A stretch of DNA of 64,000 nt from Pigmentibacter ruber (GCF_009792895.1 NZ_WSSC01000006.1:1-64000), one strand, 5' to 3'; numbered from the stretch's first letter, positions 19,527-28,813 are shown. The notes: a model not told the origin generated them from the letters alone. Made by a program: numbers and translations.

Positions 19527-19561
19527 TTTTTTTTACCTTTCGCTCAAAGGTTAATATTCTT

Positions 19562-20026
19562 ATGCATAAAAATCTTACTATTGAGGATATTGAAGAGCTC
19601 AGTCAAGCAGGTGCGACTTCAGTCCCTATTCCCACGCCATTTGATCTAAAACTAGTAACAAAAAAAATTCCGATAAAGTTTTGTGAATATAAAATATCTA
19701 ATACTGCTAGTAAAATGCTCACATCTGAAAGCATAGGAATTTCAAGTAAAGGAATTATTTTTCAATCTCTATCTGAGTTTAAAAAAGGTTGTTTACTTAG
19801 AGTTTGGATAGAAATTCCCGACTACTGGTCTAGAAAATCAAAAATTGTAGAATATAGGCACACAGAAGCACCTACTTTTTTTCAAGTATTAGCACGTGTG
19901 TTAAGTGCAGAAGAAATACTTAAACGCGGCACAAAGTATCAAATATTGTGTGAAAATTTAACAATTGATGGGGTTGATGAAACAATTTTAAATGAATATT
20001 TAAACTTAAGTGGTGCTGGAAGATGA
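19562..20026 (+). CDS. PilZ-like protein, chemotaxis/flagellar operon
   Basis: A 154-residue soluble protein. Residues about 50-115 resemble a PilZ beta-barrel (SIGISSKGIIFQS, then hydrophobic strands and LARVL). The canonical RxxxR c-di-GMP-binding motif is not evident, so nucleotide binding is doubtful. Overlaps the next gene by four bases (ATGA) and follows cheY, which suggests a link with motor control. The PilZ assignment is inference from pattern only. Confidence 0.55.
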   Translation: MHKNLTIEDIEELSQAGATSVPIPTPFDLKLVTKKIPIKFCEYKISNTASKMLTSESIGISSKGIIFQSLSEFKKGCLLRVWIEIPDYWSRKSKIVEYRHTEAPTFFQVLARVLSAEEILKRGTKYQILCENLTIDGVDETILNEYLNLSGAGR

Positions 20027-20631
20027 ACTACGTAGCTCTTTTATTGTGTGTTGGGTTTGTCTTATTTTTGAGCCAAGTTTTCTTTTTTTTCGTATGCATT
20101 AAATGGTTAAAAAGTGGGAAAATTAAAAGAGATAAAGAATTTGCCATTCTTGATGCTGAAAGAGCAAAATTAATAGAAATTCAAGCGGTCTTAACTGAAG
20201 AAGTCAATCAAGCAAAGAAATTAGCTGGAGAAACATTAAATAAACTGATGTTAATTGGTTCTGAAGCTCATGCTGAATGGGAAGAAGTGACTAAAAAAAT
20301 TAATAGTGTACTTATTGAAGTGGATAGACATTCGGAACATCTTTTAGAAGAAAATATTTCTAATTTAAACATGAAAACTATGGCTTTAGAAAAAACCATT
20401 CGAGATGCAGATGTTTTAAATCAAACTTTATTAGTTTCCATTAAAAAAGCGCAGAAAATATTAAAACTATTTGATACTTCAGTTCCTACTGAAGAAATTT
20501 TAAAAGAACTTCAAAATGAAAAATATTTAGAAGCAAAAAAACTTCTTCAGCAAGGTACTGAAGCGAGTGAAATAGTTAAAAAACTAGGAATGAGTTTATC
20601 AGAGGTTTTATTAATTTCTTCATACACTTAA
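20023..20631 (+). CDS. Membrane-anchored coiled-coil protein, DUF2802-like
   Basis: 202 residues: one N-terminal transmembrane helix (about 5-28), a long helical/coiled-coil middle (35-150), and a C-terminal helix-turn-helix-like segment EAKKLLQQGTEASEIVKKLGMSLSEV. This layout resembles DUF2802 proteins found at the end of flagellar/chemotaxis operons in some proteobacteria. Role unknown. Last gene of the flagellar operon; its start overlaps the preceding stop. Confidence 0.6.
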   Translation: MNYVALLLCVGFVLFLSQVFFFFVCIKWLKSGKIKRDKEFAILDAERAKLIEIQAVLTEEVNQAKKLAGETLNKLMLIGSEAHAEWEEVTKKINSVLIEVDRHSEHLLEENISNLNMKTMALEKTIRDADVLNQTLLVSIKKAQKILKLFDTSVPTEEILKELQNEKYLEAKKLLQQGTEASEIVKKLGMSLSEVLLISSYT

Positions 20632-20659
20632 TTTTTATTTTCAATTTTTTAGGGTTGAT

Positions 20660-21440
20660 ATGAAAAAAGTTCTAACTCTTGTACTTTTTTTTATTTTAAG
20701 TATGAATGTTGAAGCTGTTGAAAAAAAATAAAATTAGCTACGTTAGCTTGGGAACCATATATTGGACCCGAATTAGAAAAAAATGGCCTGTTGCAGAGAT
20801 TATTCGTCAAGCATTAAAATTAGAAGGTTATAATTTAGAATTAGTATTTATGCCTTGGGCTAGAGCTATGGCTGAGTCAGAAAAAGCTAGTGATAGCATA
20901 GATGGCTGTATGCCAAAATATTATGATGAAGAAGTTGTTTCAAAATTTGAATTTTCTGATCCATTTTTTGAAAGTCAAGTTGGATTTATTGGGAATAAAA
21001 AAAATAACAAAGAAATAAATTATATATATGATAAAGATGATTTAAATAAAACTTATGATAAATTAAATAATCTTTCTTTTGGAATTGTGCGAGGATATTT
21101 TAACGAAGAAAAATTTGATAAAAGGAATGATTTAAAAAAGATTGATGTTACAACTGATGAAATGAATATGAGCAATTTAATTAATAAAAAAGTTGATCTA
21201 ATTTTTATTGATAATTTTGTTTTTAAGTACTTATTAAGGAAAAATTATAAATTAAATATATCTCCTGCTGATTTTACAATGCTAAATCCTCCAATAAAAG
21301 TCCATAATTTATATATTATTTTTTCTAAAAAAGCTGTTGATTATAAAGAAAAATTAAAATCTTTTAATTTGGGGATGAAGAAATTAAGTAAGCAAAAAAA
21401 ACTTGGAAAAATAATTCGTGAATTTGAAGACTTTAGATAA
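20660..21440 (+). pseudogene. Solute-binding-like (family 3) protein with two frameshifts
   Basis: ATG 20660 starts a signal peptide (MKKVLTLVLFFILSMNVEAVE), but the frame stops at 20729. The -1 frame resumes from the A8 run (20721-20728) with IKLATLAWEPYIGPELEKNG. A second -1 shift near 20783-20800 (A7 run or CTGTTG) then leads into a long frame ending at 21440 with VAEIIRQALKLEGYNLELVFMPWARAMAES. Two added bases would give about 260 residues, the family's normal size. Two breaks in the first 50 codons make a true pseudogene more likely than slippage rescue. It follows the flagellar operon by 28 bases. Confidence 0.82.
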
Positions 21441-21460
21441 AACATTGAAGATACAGTAAA

Positions 21461-22108
21461 TTATTCATCTAAAGTCAAAATGGCTTTTCTAATTTCAAGA
21501 TTAGATTTATCAAATATTTCAAAAGTATCTGATAGAGGTGGCATTAAACAAACTTTATACTTACCACTATTAAGTGGTGATGGGTTTCTTTCATTTTTTC
21601 CATTGTTCCTCCTTTTTAAGGAAAGCTTTTGGAGGAGAAAATTAGTATCTCTCATTTCAACTACTATTTGTCCATTAGATTGTTTTACATTAAAGTTATT
21701 TTCCAATTCTTTAAAATTTAACTCATAGGCTTGAGAATAGAATACTTCCTTTTCTTCTATTATATATACTTCAAATAAATTAGGATTGATTTTAAAATCA
21801 TCAGGTGAAATATAATAGTCGCCACTTAATTTCATAGAAAGATATATATTTGGTTTCATTGGTTTCGTAACTGAAAACTTCCCTAATTCTAAATAACAAG
21901 TATACATTTTTCTTTTATTCCAGGTATCGTTGCCAATTTTTCCAAATGAAGTTTTGAAATTTTCGCTAAGGAAAGTAAATTTATTTTTATTTTCTTGATA
22001 ATTTTGTAATTCATTTGCTTGTGAATTATTTTTTGAATTTTCATTTTCCTTTTTTCCACAAGAAAATGCCAGTATTGAAAATAAAGAAAACCTAATAAAT
22101 TTTTTCAT
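21461..22108 (-). CDS. Predicted lipoprotein of unknown function
   Basis: 215 residues with an N-terminal lipoprotein signal ending in LAFSC (cleavage before Cys17), so membrane-anchored. The mature part is rich in Asn, Lys and aromatic residues and has no motif I recognise. Internal phrases such as YLSMKLSGDYYISPDDF suggest a beta-rich fold. Convergent with the frameshifted solute-binding gene. Confidence 0.7.
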   Translation of the reverse strand: MKKFIRFSLFSILAFSCGKKENENSKNNSQANELQNYQENKNKFTFLSENFKTSFGKIGNDTWNKRKMYTCYLELGKFSVTKPMKPNIYLSMKLSGDYYISPDDFKINPNLFEVYIIEEKEVFYSQAYELNFKELENNFNVKQSNGQIVVEMRDTNFLLQKLSLKRRNNGKNERNPSPLNSGKYKVCLMPPLSDTFEIFDKSNLEIRKAILTLDE

Positions 22109-22233
22109 AAATCTCCTTTTTTATAGTAACAAAAAATAAAATTAATGATTTTTTATAATTTGTCAATAAAGTAAAAAATTTTAATTTTGAATATATATAT
22201 CTGTAAAATATGTATTTATAATAAATTTATTAT

Positions 22234-23538
22234 TTAATTAGGATCATCACTTCTTATTAAACGGACAACAACGCGTCTGACTCTTCTTTTACTGACCTCA
22301 ACAATTTCCATTACCACATTATTCAGTGTTAATTTATCGCCAGATTTTGGTATTTGACCAAAGTAATGCAGAATAAGTCCAGCAAGCGTGTCGAATTCAT
22401 TTGTTTCAATACCTTTAGTAAAATCTTCGACTTTAATATCAAAAAAGTCACAAAAATCATCAATATGAATTTTGCATTCTACTAAATATTGATTTGCAAC
22501 TTGGGTAGGGCGAATGGCGTCTTCTTCATTATCAAATTCATCACGAACTTCACCAACTATTTCTTCAAAAATATCCTCCATAGTAACAATACCGCTTGTT
22601 CCACCGTATTCGTCTAAAACAATAGCCATATGCTGTTTATGCTTTTTCATTTCTTGAAATAAATGATCAACAGGTTTTGTTTCTGGAATGAACATAACTT
22701 CTCTTCTTATTTCTGCAACTGTAGCTTCGTTGCAAAAGTCTTCTCCTTGATGTTTTTTTAAGAAAAATAAAGCATCTTTGGCATGAATTGTTCCAGTTAT
22801 ATTATCAATTTTTTCATCATAGACTGGAATACGGGATAAACCAGTTTCTTTAAATTTTTCTACAGCTTCTACAATTTTCATTGATTGCGCTACTGCTGTT
22901 AAATCTATCCTATGAACCATAATTTCTCTAACTACAGTATCTCCTAGTTCAAAAATTCCAGATAACATATCATGTTTTTGTTCTGGAATAACGCCTTCCT
23001 TCTCTCCAACATTAATTAAAAATTCTAATTCTTCTTCTGTAATCTGGGGATCATTACTTTTATTTTTTTTGGAGTTAAAGGATGTGATATAATCACTTAA
23101 AGTAGTCATTAAAATTGTAAAAGGAAGAAGAATGTAATAAAAAAACTTATAAACATTAAGAACGGGAACAATAATTCTTACAGCATGAGTTTTTGCAAAT
23201 GTTTTAGGAATTATTTCTGCAAAAAGAACGATTATAACAGTCATCATCCCAGTTACTAAAAGAATTTGTGTGTTACCAAAATGCGTTCTCAATAGGTCGT
23301 CAACTAAAATTGAGGCAAAAATATTTGCTAAATTGTTTCCGATTAGTAATGAGGCTAGAACTCTAGATGGTTTATTTAACCACAAATTTAAAACTTGGGC
23401 AGATTTTTTTCCAGACTCATACAAGTGTTTTGCTTTTAAGTTTGAAATACTTGTTGCAGCAGTTTCTGTAAGAGAGAAGAACGCGGAAACACATAAAATC
23501 AAAATAACAAAAAAAATTCCAGCAAACAGGCTTTCCAT
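22234..23538 (-). CDS. CNNM/HlyC-CorC family membrane protein with CBS domains
   Basis: 434 residues. An N-terminal DUF21/CNNM transmembrane domain (about 1-165, with [14 protein letters not shown] and [14 protein letters not shown]) is followed by a CBS pair (about 200-330, with [10 protein letters not shown] and [26 protein letters not shown]) and a CorC/HlyC C-terminal domain. Such proteins are linked to Mg2+/Co2+ export. AAAGGA lies before the ATG, and it is 11 bases downstream of ybeY, with which it is often paired. Confidence 0.9.
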   Translation of the reverse strand: MESLFAGIFFVILILCVSAFFSLTETAATSISNLKAKHLYESGKKSAQVLNLWLNKPSRVLASLLIGNNLANIFASILVDDLLRTHFGNTQILLVTGMMTVIIVLFAEIIPKTFAKTHAVRIIVPVLNVYKFFYYILLPFTILMTTLSDYITSFNSKKNKSNDPQITEEELEFLINVGEKEGVIPEQKHDMLSGIFELGDTVVREIMVHRIDLTAVAQSMKIVEAVEKFKETGLSRIPVYDEKIDNITGTIHAKDALFFLKKHQGEDFCNEATVAEIRREVMFIPETKPVDHLFQEMKKHKQHMAIVLDEYGGTSGIVTMEDIFEEIVGEVRDEFDNEEDAIRPTQVANQYLVECKIHIDDFCDFFDIKVEDFTKGIETNEFDTLAGLILHYFGQIPKSGDKLTLNNVVMEIVEVSKRRVRRVVVRLIRSDDPN

Positions 23539-23549
23539 TCATTGATCCT

Positions 23550-24116
23550 TTATTTGCTTTGAATTGTTGCCTTACACCAAGAAGGTTTACCCATTTCTTT
23601 TAGAAGAACAGCTTGAATATTTTTTTCTAGCTGTGTCATAACAATCCAAGCATTTTTGTTTCTTTCGTGATCAAAACCCTTTAAGTGCAGTATTCCGTGA
23701 ATAATCATTTTCTCAAGTTCTGCAGCAAAGGTTTGTTTTGCTTTTAATGCTTGATTGTAACAAATTGGTAAACAAATTAAAATATCGCCTAGATATTGGG
23801 TGTTTGATTGTATAGGCAAATTTTCTGTTGCAGGGAAACTTAAAACATCGGTTGGATATTTTTTTCCTCGATAATAGGAATTAGAGGATAACATTTCCTC
23901 ACTATCACAGAAACGAATACTTAATTCAGTAGAAAAATCACAAATTAATGAAAGAATATAATTGATTCTTTTTTTTAAATCAGGTTTCTCATATTTAACA
24001 AGAAATGAAGAATTTGTTACTTCAAAAATAAAATCTTTTTTCTTTTTTAAAATAGAATATTTTTTTTGATCTAGTTGTATGTTAATTGAAAACTTTGGTT
24101 TTAAATTTTTTTTCAT
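23550..24116 (-). CDS. ybeY: Endoribonuclease YbeY (16S rRNA maturation)
   Basis: The zinc-binding HGILHLKGFDHE motif near the C terminus is diagnostic of YbeY, together with RGKKYPTDVLSFP and LGDILICLP. The ATG at 24116 sits 16 bases after the upstream stop. An earlier in-frame ATG at 24167 would overlap the preceding gene and lacks support. The N-terminal 45 residues are longer and more basic than usual. Cytoplasmic; role in 16S 3'-end processing is known from the family. Confidence 0.9.
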   Translation of the reverse strand: MKKNLKPKFSINIQLDQKKYSILKKKKDFIFEVTNSSFLVKYEKPDLKKRINYILSLICDFSTELSIRFCDSEEMLSSNSYYRGKKYPTDVLSFPATENLPIQSNTQYLGDILICLPICYNQALKAKQTFAAELEKMIIHGILHLKGFDHERNKNAWIVMTQLEKNIQAVLLKEMGKPSWCKATIQSK

Positions 24117-24132
24117 AAATTTTTTTTTCTTA

Positions 24133-25596
24133 CTATTTAGCTTTTGCATAAAAACATCTGAAACCATTTTGCGAAAAACTTATACAAGCCTCTGAAGAAT
24201 CATACCCTGAGAAAAACTCGCCATTTACTTCACCAATTGATTGAGTTTGAGCCAAGATTTTTCCATTTTGAGGGTCTAGCATAAATATCTCACCGTTACT
24301 TAATGCTGCTAAGATTAAGTTAGATTTTGTAATAAACAAGCTCATAACAGGTGACATATTTAAAGCAATTTTTGTTTTCCAATTTAAACTGCCATCAGTT
24401 TTATTTAAACTTATTACAAATCCATTTGTTGATCCTAGAATAATGTTATTCTGCCAAAGTTTTGCTTCAGCAACACTACCTGTTGGGTAACTCCAAACGG
24501 ATGATTTAATTCCAGTGGAAATGAATTGAGTCATGCTTTCAGCATTTGAAGCAACTAATCCGTTATCTAGCAAAAGAGGAGCTGCAATAATTCCTGCAAA
24601 TTTATCAGATCCTGCTGGTAGTTGATTAGCTTCTCTTTGTGTTTCGTTAGCTTCAGGAATTTGCCAAGACCACAATATGTGACCATTACTAGGATTTAAA
24701 AATAAAAGCATTCCTAAATCGTTTCCTACTACAAGTTGATTATTATACATTTTTAAGGAATTAGAAGTTAATTTTAAATTCAAATCAGGAGCAAGTCTTA
24801 CTGCCCAAGCAAGTTTCCCTGTATTCCAATCAAAAGATTGAATGTAACCACTATCTGAAAGAACATATACTGAATTATTAGCTATTATAGGAGTTCCAAT
24901 AAATTTAGCAGAATTTGTGTAAACCCATTTTAATCCTGGAGTTCCATCAAGAGTAAGTTGTATAATATTTTGTGAGTCAGTTTTAGATTGTATATTGTTT
25001 GAATCTTTATAGATAGTTTTGAGTCGAAAAAGATTCATATATTTTCTTGAATAATGGCCCCATAAACTTGTATTTTCTTTTCCAAGCTGCGGTAAGTATT
25101 TATTATCAGGATTTGCTTGAGTTTTTAATAAATAACCCTTTGTCGTCCCAATTAACCAATGATTGTCATAAAAAATAGGAGTTGATGAAACGGCACCAGG
25201 AATTGGATAACTCTGCAGGTATAATCCATTTTTATTTAAATCAAAACAATTTAATGTGTTTTGATAAGAAGAAGCTCCACAAATTGGCCTTGGGGTAAAT
25301 AAATTAACAGAATTTTTTATAAGAACAGATTTATTTTTTTCTTCTTTTATTTTTTTTTGTTCTTCAATAGTAAAACTATTATCTGCAGTTAATCCGCCAA
25401 ATTGTGAAAATGTTTTTTGAGGTGGTAAAACAACAGTTGGTCTTGTTGATTCAAACCCAGGAAAACCTGGAGAATAAGCGCCAGTTACTTCTAATATTTC
25501 TGGTTTTGAAGTGATTAATTTAACTTCTGGTAATGCATTTGCTTTTAACACACAAGAAAAAGTAACAGTAAAAAAAAATGATTTATAACAATTCAT
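24133..25596 (-). CDS. PQQ-like beta-propeller protein, BamB-like
   Basis: 487 residues with an N-terminal signal peptide (about 1-22) and repeated WxxG/A blades such as VYVLSDSGYIQSFDWNTGKLAW, GHILWSWQIP, GSLNWKTKIALNMSP and GEIFMLDPQNGKILAQT. These are the signature of PQQ-type propellers like BamB of the outer-membrane protein assembly machine. An upstream TPR membrane protein repeats the yfgM-bamB order of E. coli, supporting that role. BamB identity is inferred; other secreted propellers look similar. Confidence 0.75.
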   Translation of the reverse strand: MNCYKSFFFTVTFSCVLKANALPEVKLITSKPEILEVTGAYSPGFPGFESTRPTVVLPPQKTFSQFGGLTADNSFTIEEQKKIKEEKNKSVLIKNSVNLFTPRPICGASSYQNTLNCFDLNKNGLYLQSYPIPGAVSSTPIFYDNHWLIGTTKGYLLKTQANPDNKYLPQLGKENTSLWGHYSRKYMNLFRLKTIYKDSNNIQSKTDSQNIIQLTLDGTPGLKWVYTNSAKFIGTPIIANNSVYVLSDSGYIQSFDWNTGKLAWAVRLAPDLNLKLTSNSLKMYNNQLVVGNDLGMLLFLNPSNGHILWSWQIPEANETQREANQLPAGSDKFAGIIAAPLLLDNGLVASNAESMTQFISTGIKSSVWSYPTGSVAEAKLWQNNIILGSTNGFVISLNKTDGSLNWKTKIALNMSPVMSLFITKSNLILAALSNGEIFMLDPQNGKILAQTQSIGEVNGEFFSGYDSSEACISFSQNGFRCFYAKAK

Positions 25597-25623
25597 TTAA
25601 TATATATCCTGGTTTTTTTAAAA

Positions 25624-26418
25624 TTAATTTGATTCAAGAAAATTCAACCAAACTTTTGCCTGTTGTTGTATTTCAGAATTTTGGTTTTGTTTATTTTGAT
25701 CTGAATTAGTAGATATAATTTGATTTAAAACTCTAATTGCTTCTTCTTTGTTACCCATAGCATAATTTATTTGAGCTTTTAGTAACCGAGCCTGATTTGG
25801 TTCAGGGTTTTGGACAATTGCTTCTACTACTGAAATTTCTGAAAGTGCCTTCTGTTCTTGCTTTTCAGATAAATATATTCCAGCAAGAGTAGTTCGAACT
25901 TTAATTTGAATAAGAGGATATTTTGCTGAATAATTTACAATAGGCTCTAATATTTCTTTTGCTTTATTATTTAGATTTTTTGAAATATAGTAAGTTGCAG
26001 ATCTAATTCCTGCTTGCCAACCAATAGGTTCTTTTGCATATTTTTTAGCAAAATCAGCAAATAGAGGCATACTTTTTTCAAAATTAGGAGAAAAGTCTTT
26101 GGGAAGATTTCCTTTAAATTGTTCAATAATTTTTTGATTTTCAGCATTTTCTTTATTAAAAATTTCTTCAATATTAGCATATTCATTTGACAACTTTAAA
26201 TTTTTAGAAGTTTGCATTTGATTATATATTAATAAACTAACTCCAATAAGAAGTAAAGCTATGATAAGTCCAAGTAACGTCCATTTTCTTCTTTGTGCAG
26301 TTTTGATAGCTTTGTAAGAAGTTTCTTCAAACAAATTGTTTTCAGTACTTCTTTTTGGACTAATTATTGTTTTAGAAGCATCATTATCAAAAGCAATATT
26401 TCGTAATAATCGAATCAC
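25624..26418 (-). CDS. YfgM-like TPR protein with one membrane anchor
   Basis: 264 residues: a 45-residue cytoplasmic N terminus, one transmembrane helix (WTLLGLIIALLLIGVSLLIY, about 47-66) and a periplasmic helical region with tetratricopeptide-like repeats (about 120-260, e.g. LLKAQINYAMGNKEEAIRVLNQII). Topology and position before a BamB-like gene resemble YfgM, a periplasmic chaperone partner of the Sec translocon. First gene of a minus-strand operon with the BamB-like gene, ybeY and the CBS protein. Confidence 0.65.
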   Translation of the reverse strand: MIRLLRNIAFDNDASKTIISPKRSTENNLFEETSYKAIKTAQRRKWTLLGLIIALLLIGVSLLIYNQMQTSKNLKLSNEYANIEEIFNKENAENQKIIEQFKGNLPKDFSPNFEKSMPLFADFAKKYAKEPIGWQAGIRSATYYISKNLNNKAKEILEPIVNYSAKYPLIQIKVRTTLAGIYLSEKQEQKALSEISVVEAIVQNPEPNQARLLKAQINYAMGNKEEAIRVLNQIISTNSDQNKQNQNSEIQQQAKVWLNFLESN

Positions 26419-26626
26419 CGTTAAACCCCTAGTAATTGAGCAGAGATAGTGCCTAAAAACATTATTCAGGCTTTTATCTAAATATTACTATCACAGATAT
26501 TTTGATTTGTAAGTCTTTCCAGTTTTTCAAGGCATGAAGTGGGCGCTTTGTGTAGGATAAAATTACAGAGCGACAAAAGTCTAGCATCTTTCTTTTCTTT
26601 TGATATACCATAAGCTAGGAATTAGC

Positions 26627-26632
26627 TATAAT
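26627..26632 (+). promoter_or_regulatory. TATAAT -10 element upstream of csrA
   Basis: A perfect TATAAT lies 64 bases before the csrA start. A TTGATA at 26600-26605 could be a -35 element, but the 21-base spacing is too long, so only the -10 match is convincing. Confidence 0.45.
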
Positions 26633-26695
26633 GAGTTCATAAATTCAATCAATTCTGGCGGTTAGAGTTTGGTCTGGCCATGGAGGGTCTGTATC

Positions 26696-27007
26696 GTGTT
26701 GGTTTTAACGCGTAAAGTCGGCGACGTTATTGCTATAGGCGATAATATTAAAATTATAGTTATGGCCATTAAGGGAAAACAGGTTCGTCTAGGTATTGAA
26801 GCTGATAGATCAACGGTAGTTCACAGAGAAGAGATTTATCAAAAAATAAAACAAGAAACAAATGCAGCATCACAAGCCTCGGTTAATTCTTCTTCTGCAG
26901 CAAAAGAATTGCTTCAAAATAATGCTGAAGATTCGAATTTGAAAGAAAAAAAAGGTATCAAAATCATTAAAAGAAATTCTGAAAAAAAAGATTCAGAGAA
27001 AAAATAG
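26696..27007 (+). CDS. csrA: Carbon storage regulator CsrA with C-terminal extension
   Basis: Post-transcriptional regulator that binds GGA motifs in mRNA leaders. GTG 26696 gives the standard MLVLTRKVGD start, and GGAGG (26682-26686) is nine bases upstream; an in-frame TTG at 26669 is rejected. Residues 1-50 hold the CsrA fold, including RLGIEADRSTVVHREEIY. The remaining 50 residues are a Ser/Asn/Lys-rich tail, so the protein is nearly twice the usual length of about 60. In flagellated bacteria CsrA often controls flagellin translation. Confidence 0.93.
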   Translation: MLVLTRKVGDVIAIGDNIKIIVMAIKGKQVRLGIEADRSTVVHREEIYQKIKQETNAASQASVNSSSAAKELLQNNAEDSNLKEKKGIKIIKRNSEKKDSEKK

Positions 27008-27041
27008 ATTTTTCTTTTCACTCGAAGATTTTGTGATTTAT

Positions 27042-28388
27042 TTATTTTGTAAGTTGTCCATTTATAATTGAGACATCGGCACCCATTTGATTTAATTTAT
27101 GAACTATATTATCATACTTTCTTTGTAATTCTTGAATGTTTGATAATAGAGTTGTCCCAGAAGCAACTAATCCAGCAATAACAAGGCACATTCCAGCTCG
27201 AATATCTGTAGGCATGCGAAAATTAGCGCCTGTTAAAGGAGTAGGGCCATGAATAATGGCCGAATGTACGTGGTTTTTATTTTTAAAACGGCAAGGGGCT
27301 TCTCCTAAGCAAGTTGAAAATAAATTAATATTTGCTCCCATGCTATTAAGGTAACGAGTATAACTTAGTCTGTCTTCAAATATTGTTTCATGTAATATAC
27401 TTATACCGTCCGCTTGGGTAAATAATACCATAAAGGGTTGTTGCCAATCAGTCATAAAGCCTGGATGAACTTCAACTTCGATATGGCTTTGTTTTAATCT
27501 CTTACCTTTTGGGCTAGCTACAAATATTCCTTCTGAATTTACCCTAAATTCAGCTCCCATGCGTTGAATATAATTTAAAAAACTATATAAAGGGTCATGC
27601 GGAATTTTTTCTAATAAAACATTACCACCCGTAGCTAATGCGGCACATGCAAAGCTTACTGCTTGATTTCTATCTGGCATTATTCTCAGTTCACAGCCTT
27701 TTAAGCGTGAAACTCCTTGAATAACATAGGTTCTATTTGCATTTATTGTAATGTCAGCACCCATTTTTTGCAGCATTTTAACAAGTTCAATAATTTCAGG
27801 TTCAATTGCAGCGTTTTCAATAATTGTTCTGCCTTTTGCTAAGGTAGCAGCGATGATTAAATTTTCAGTGGTCATTACACTTGGAAAGGGTAAAGCAATA
27901 TGAGCACCTTGTAGCCCATTTTCATCTACTGTTAAATGGTAAAGATCACCATCTAATTCTACTTGAGCACCCATTTCCTGTAGCCCTTTTATATGAAAAT
28001 CAACAGGTCTTTTTCCTATTTTATCTCCACCAAGTGTTCCGTAAATGTAGGCGCTTCCAAAACGATGAAGTAAGGGGCCAACAGCAAGTATAGAAATACG
28101 ATTTTTTTGGCATATTTCTCTAGAAATAGAATTTTTTGTTACTCCATATGCGCAAAGTCGAACTGCGTGCTCATCAACGTACTCAACTTCACCGCCTAAA
28201 TGTGCAAATAATTCTTCTGCAATTTTTCTTTCATTCACTGCAGGGGCATTTTTTATAAGAATATGTTCATTTGTGAGTAATGAAGCAATTATGCATTTTG
28301 TTACTTGATTGCTACTGCCGGCTATTGAAACTTTACCGCCAACAAGTTTTTGTCCGCCATTTATTTTTAAGAGTTGTTCGGTTGTCAT
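27042..28388 (-). CDS. murA: MurA-like UDP-GlcNAc enolpyruvyltransferase with altered active site
   Basis: Catalyses, in the standard family, transfer of enolpyruvate from PEP to UDP-GlcNAc, the first step of peptidoglycan synthesis in the cytoplasm. The EPSP-synthase-like fold is evident over all 448 residues (e.g. RPVDFHIKGLQEMGA, TIIENAAIEPEI, HPGFMTDWQQPF, PTDIRAGMCLVIAGL). The catalytic-loop Cys (E. coli Cys115) is replaced by Asp122 in TLGGDKIGKRPVD, as in fosfomycin-resistant MurA of mycobacteria. The conserved Lys22 of the GAKN motif is Ser26 here (GSSN). About 20 extra residues occur near 345-375. It may be the only MurA or a divergent paralogue. AAGGAT precedes the ATG. Confidence 0.85.
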   Translation of the reverse strand: MTTEQLLKINGGQKLVGGKVSIAGSSNQVTKCIIASLLTNEHILIKNAPAVNERKIAEELFAHLGGEVEYVDEHAVRLCAYGVTKNSISREICQKNRISILAVGPLLHRFGSAYIYGTLGGDKIGKRPVDFHIKGLQEMGAQVELDGDLYHLTVDENGLQGAHIALPFPSVMTTENLIIAATLAKGRTIIENAAIEPEIIELVKMLQKMGADITINANRTYVIQGVSRLKGCELRIMPDRNQAVSFACAALATGGNVLLEKIPHDPLYSFLNYIQRMGAEFRVNSEGIFVASPKGKRLKQSHIEVEVHPGFMTDWQQPFMVLFTQADGISILHETIFEDRLSYTRYLNSMGANINLFSTCLGEAPCRFKNKNHVHSAIIHGPTPLTGANFRMPTDIRAGMCLVIAGLVASGTTLLSNIQELQRKYDNIVHKLNQMGADVSIINGQLTK

Positions 28389-28560
28389 AAAAATCCTTTA
28401 ATTTCTTGTATTTTTGTATCGGATACTTTTCTCTAAGGATAAGTTTAGATTTTCTTTGCAGAATGAAACCAAACCTGTTTTGATATGTACGAAGTTCTCT
28501 ATAATAACGCAACGGAAGTGGAGCAACTTAATAAAAAGAAATAAGATAGTGTTGAACCAA

Positions 28561-28591
28561 CAACTGTCTAATTTTTATAAAATTTTAGTTG
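28561..28591. repeat. Imperfect inverted repeat downstream of the tRNA-Val pair
   Basis: CAACT...AGTTG arms enclose an A+T-rich palindromic core. It lies just beyond the 3' ends of the two minus-strand tRNA genes and could act in transcript ending or processing, but there is no clear T run. The rest of 28389-28613 shows no gene. Confidence 0.3.
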
Positions 28592-28613
28592 TGATTTGAT
28601 ATGAGGAGAAAAA

Positions 28614-28690
28614 TGGTGGGTGCTTAGGGACTCGAACCCCAGACCCTCGCCTTGTAAGGGCGACGCTCTAACCAACTGAGCTAAGCACCC
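28614..28690 (-). tRNA. tRNA-Val (anticodon TAC)
   Basis: Read on the minus strand: acceptor GGGTGCT pairs with AGCACCC, D-arm GCTC/GAGC, anticodon stem TCGCC/GGCGA with loop CTTACAA (anticodon TAC), T-loop TTCGAGT, and an encoded CCA. 77 bases. Identical to the copy at 28728-28804. Confidence 0.97.
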
Positions 28691-28727
28691 AGCAACTTAA
28701 GTCGCTGATAACTGATATTCTCTGTTA

Positions 28728-28804
28728 TGGTGGGTGCTTAGGGACTCGAACCCCAGACCCTCGCCTTGTAAGGGCGACGCTCTAACCAACTGAGCTAAGC
28801 ACCC
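28728..28804 (-). tRNA. tRNA-Val (anticodon TAC), second copy
   Basis: Same 77-base sequence as the copy at 28614-28690, including the encoded CCA, separated from it by 37 bases. It begins 9 bases after the end of the amidohydrolase gene on the same strand. Confidence 0.97.
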
Positions 28805-28813
28805 AAAGAAACA

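Noticed and set aside
19562..20026. A c-di-GMP-binding PilZ receptor
   Set aside because: The fold pattern is PilZ-like, but the RxxxR motif for the nucleotide is not visible, so binding is not claimed.
28414..28599. 61-codon plus-strand frame between murA and the tRNA pair
   Set aside because: No ribosome site, no recognisable protein pattern, and it lies in a region expected to hold the murA promoter.
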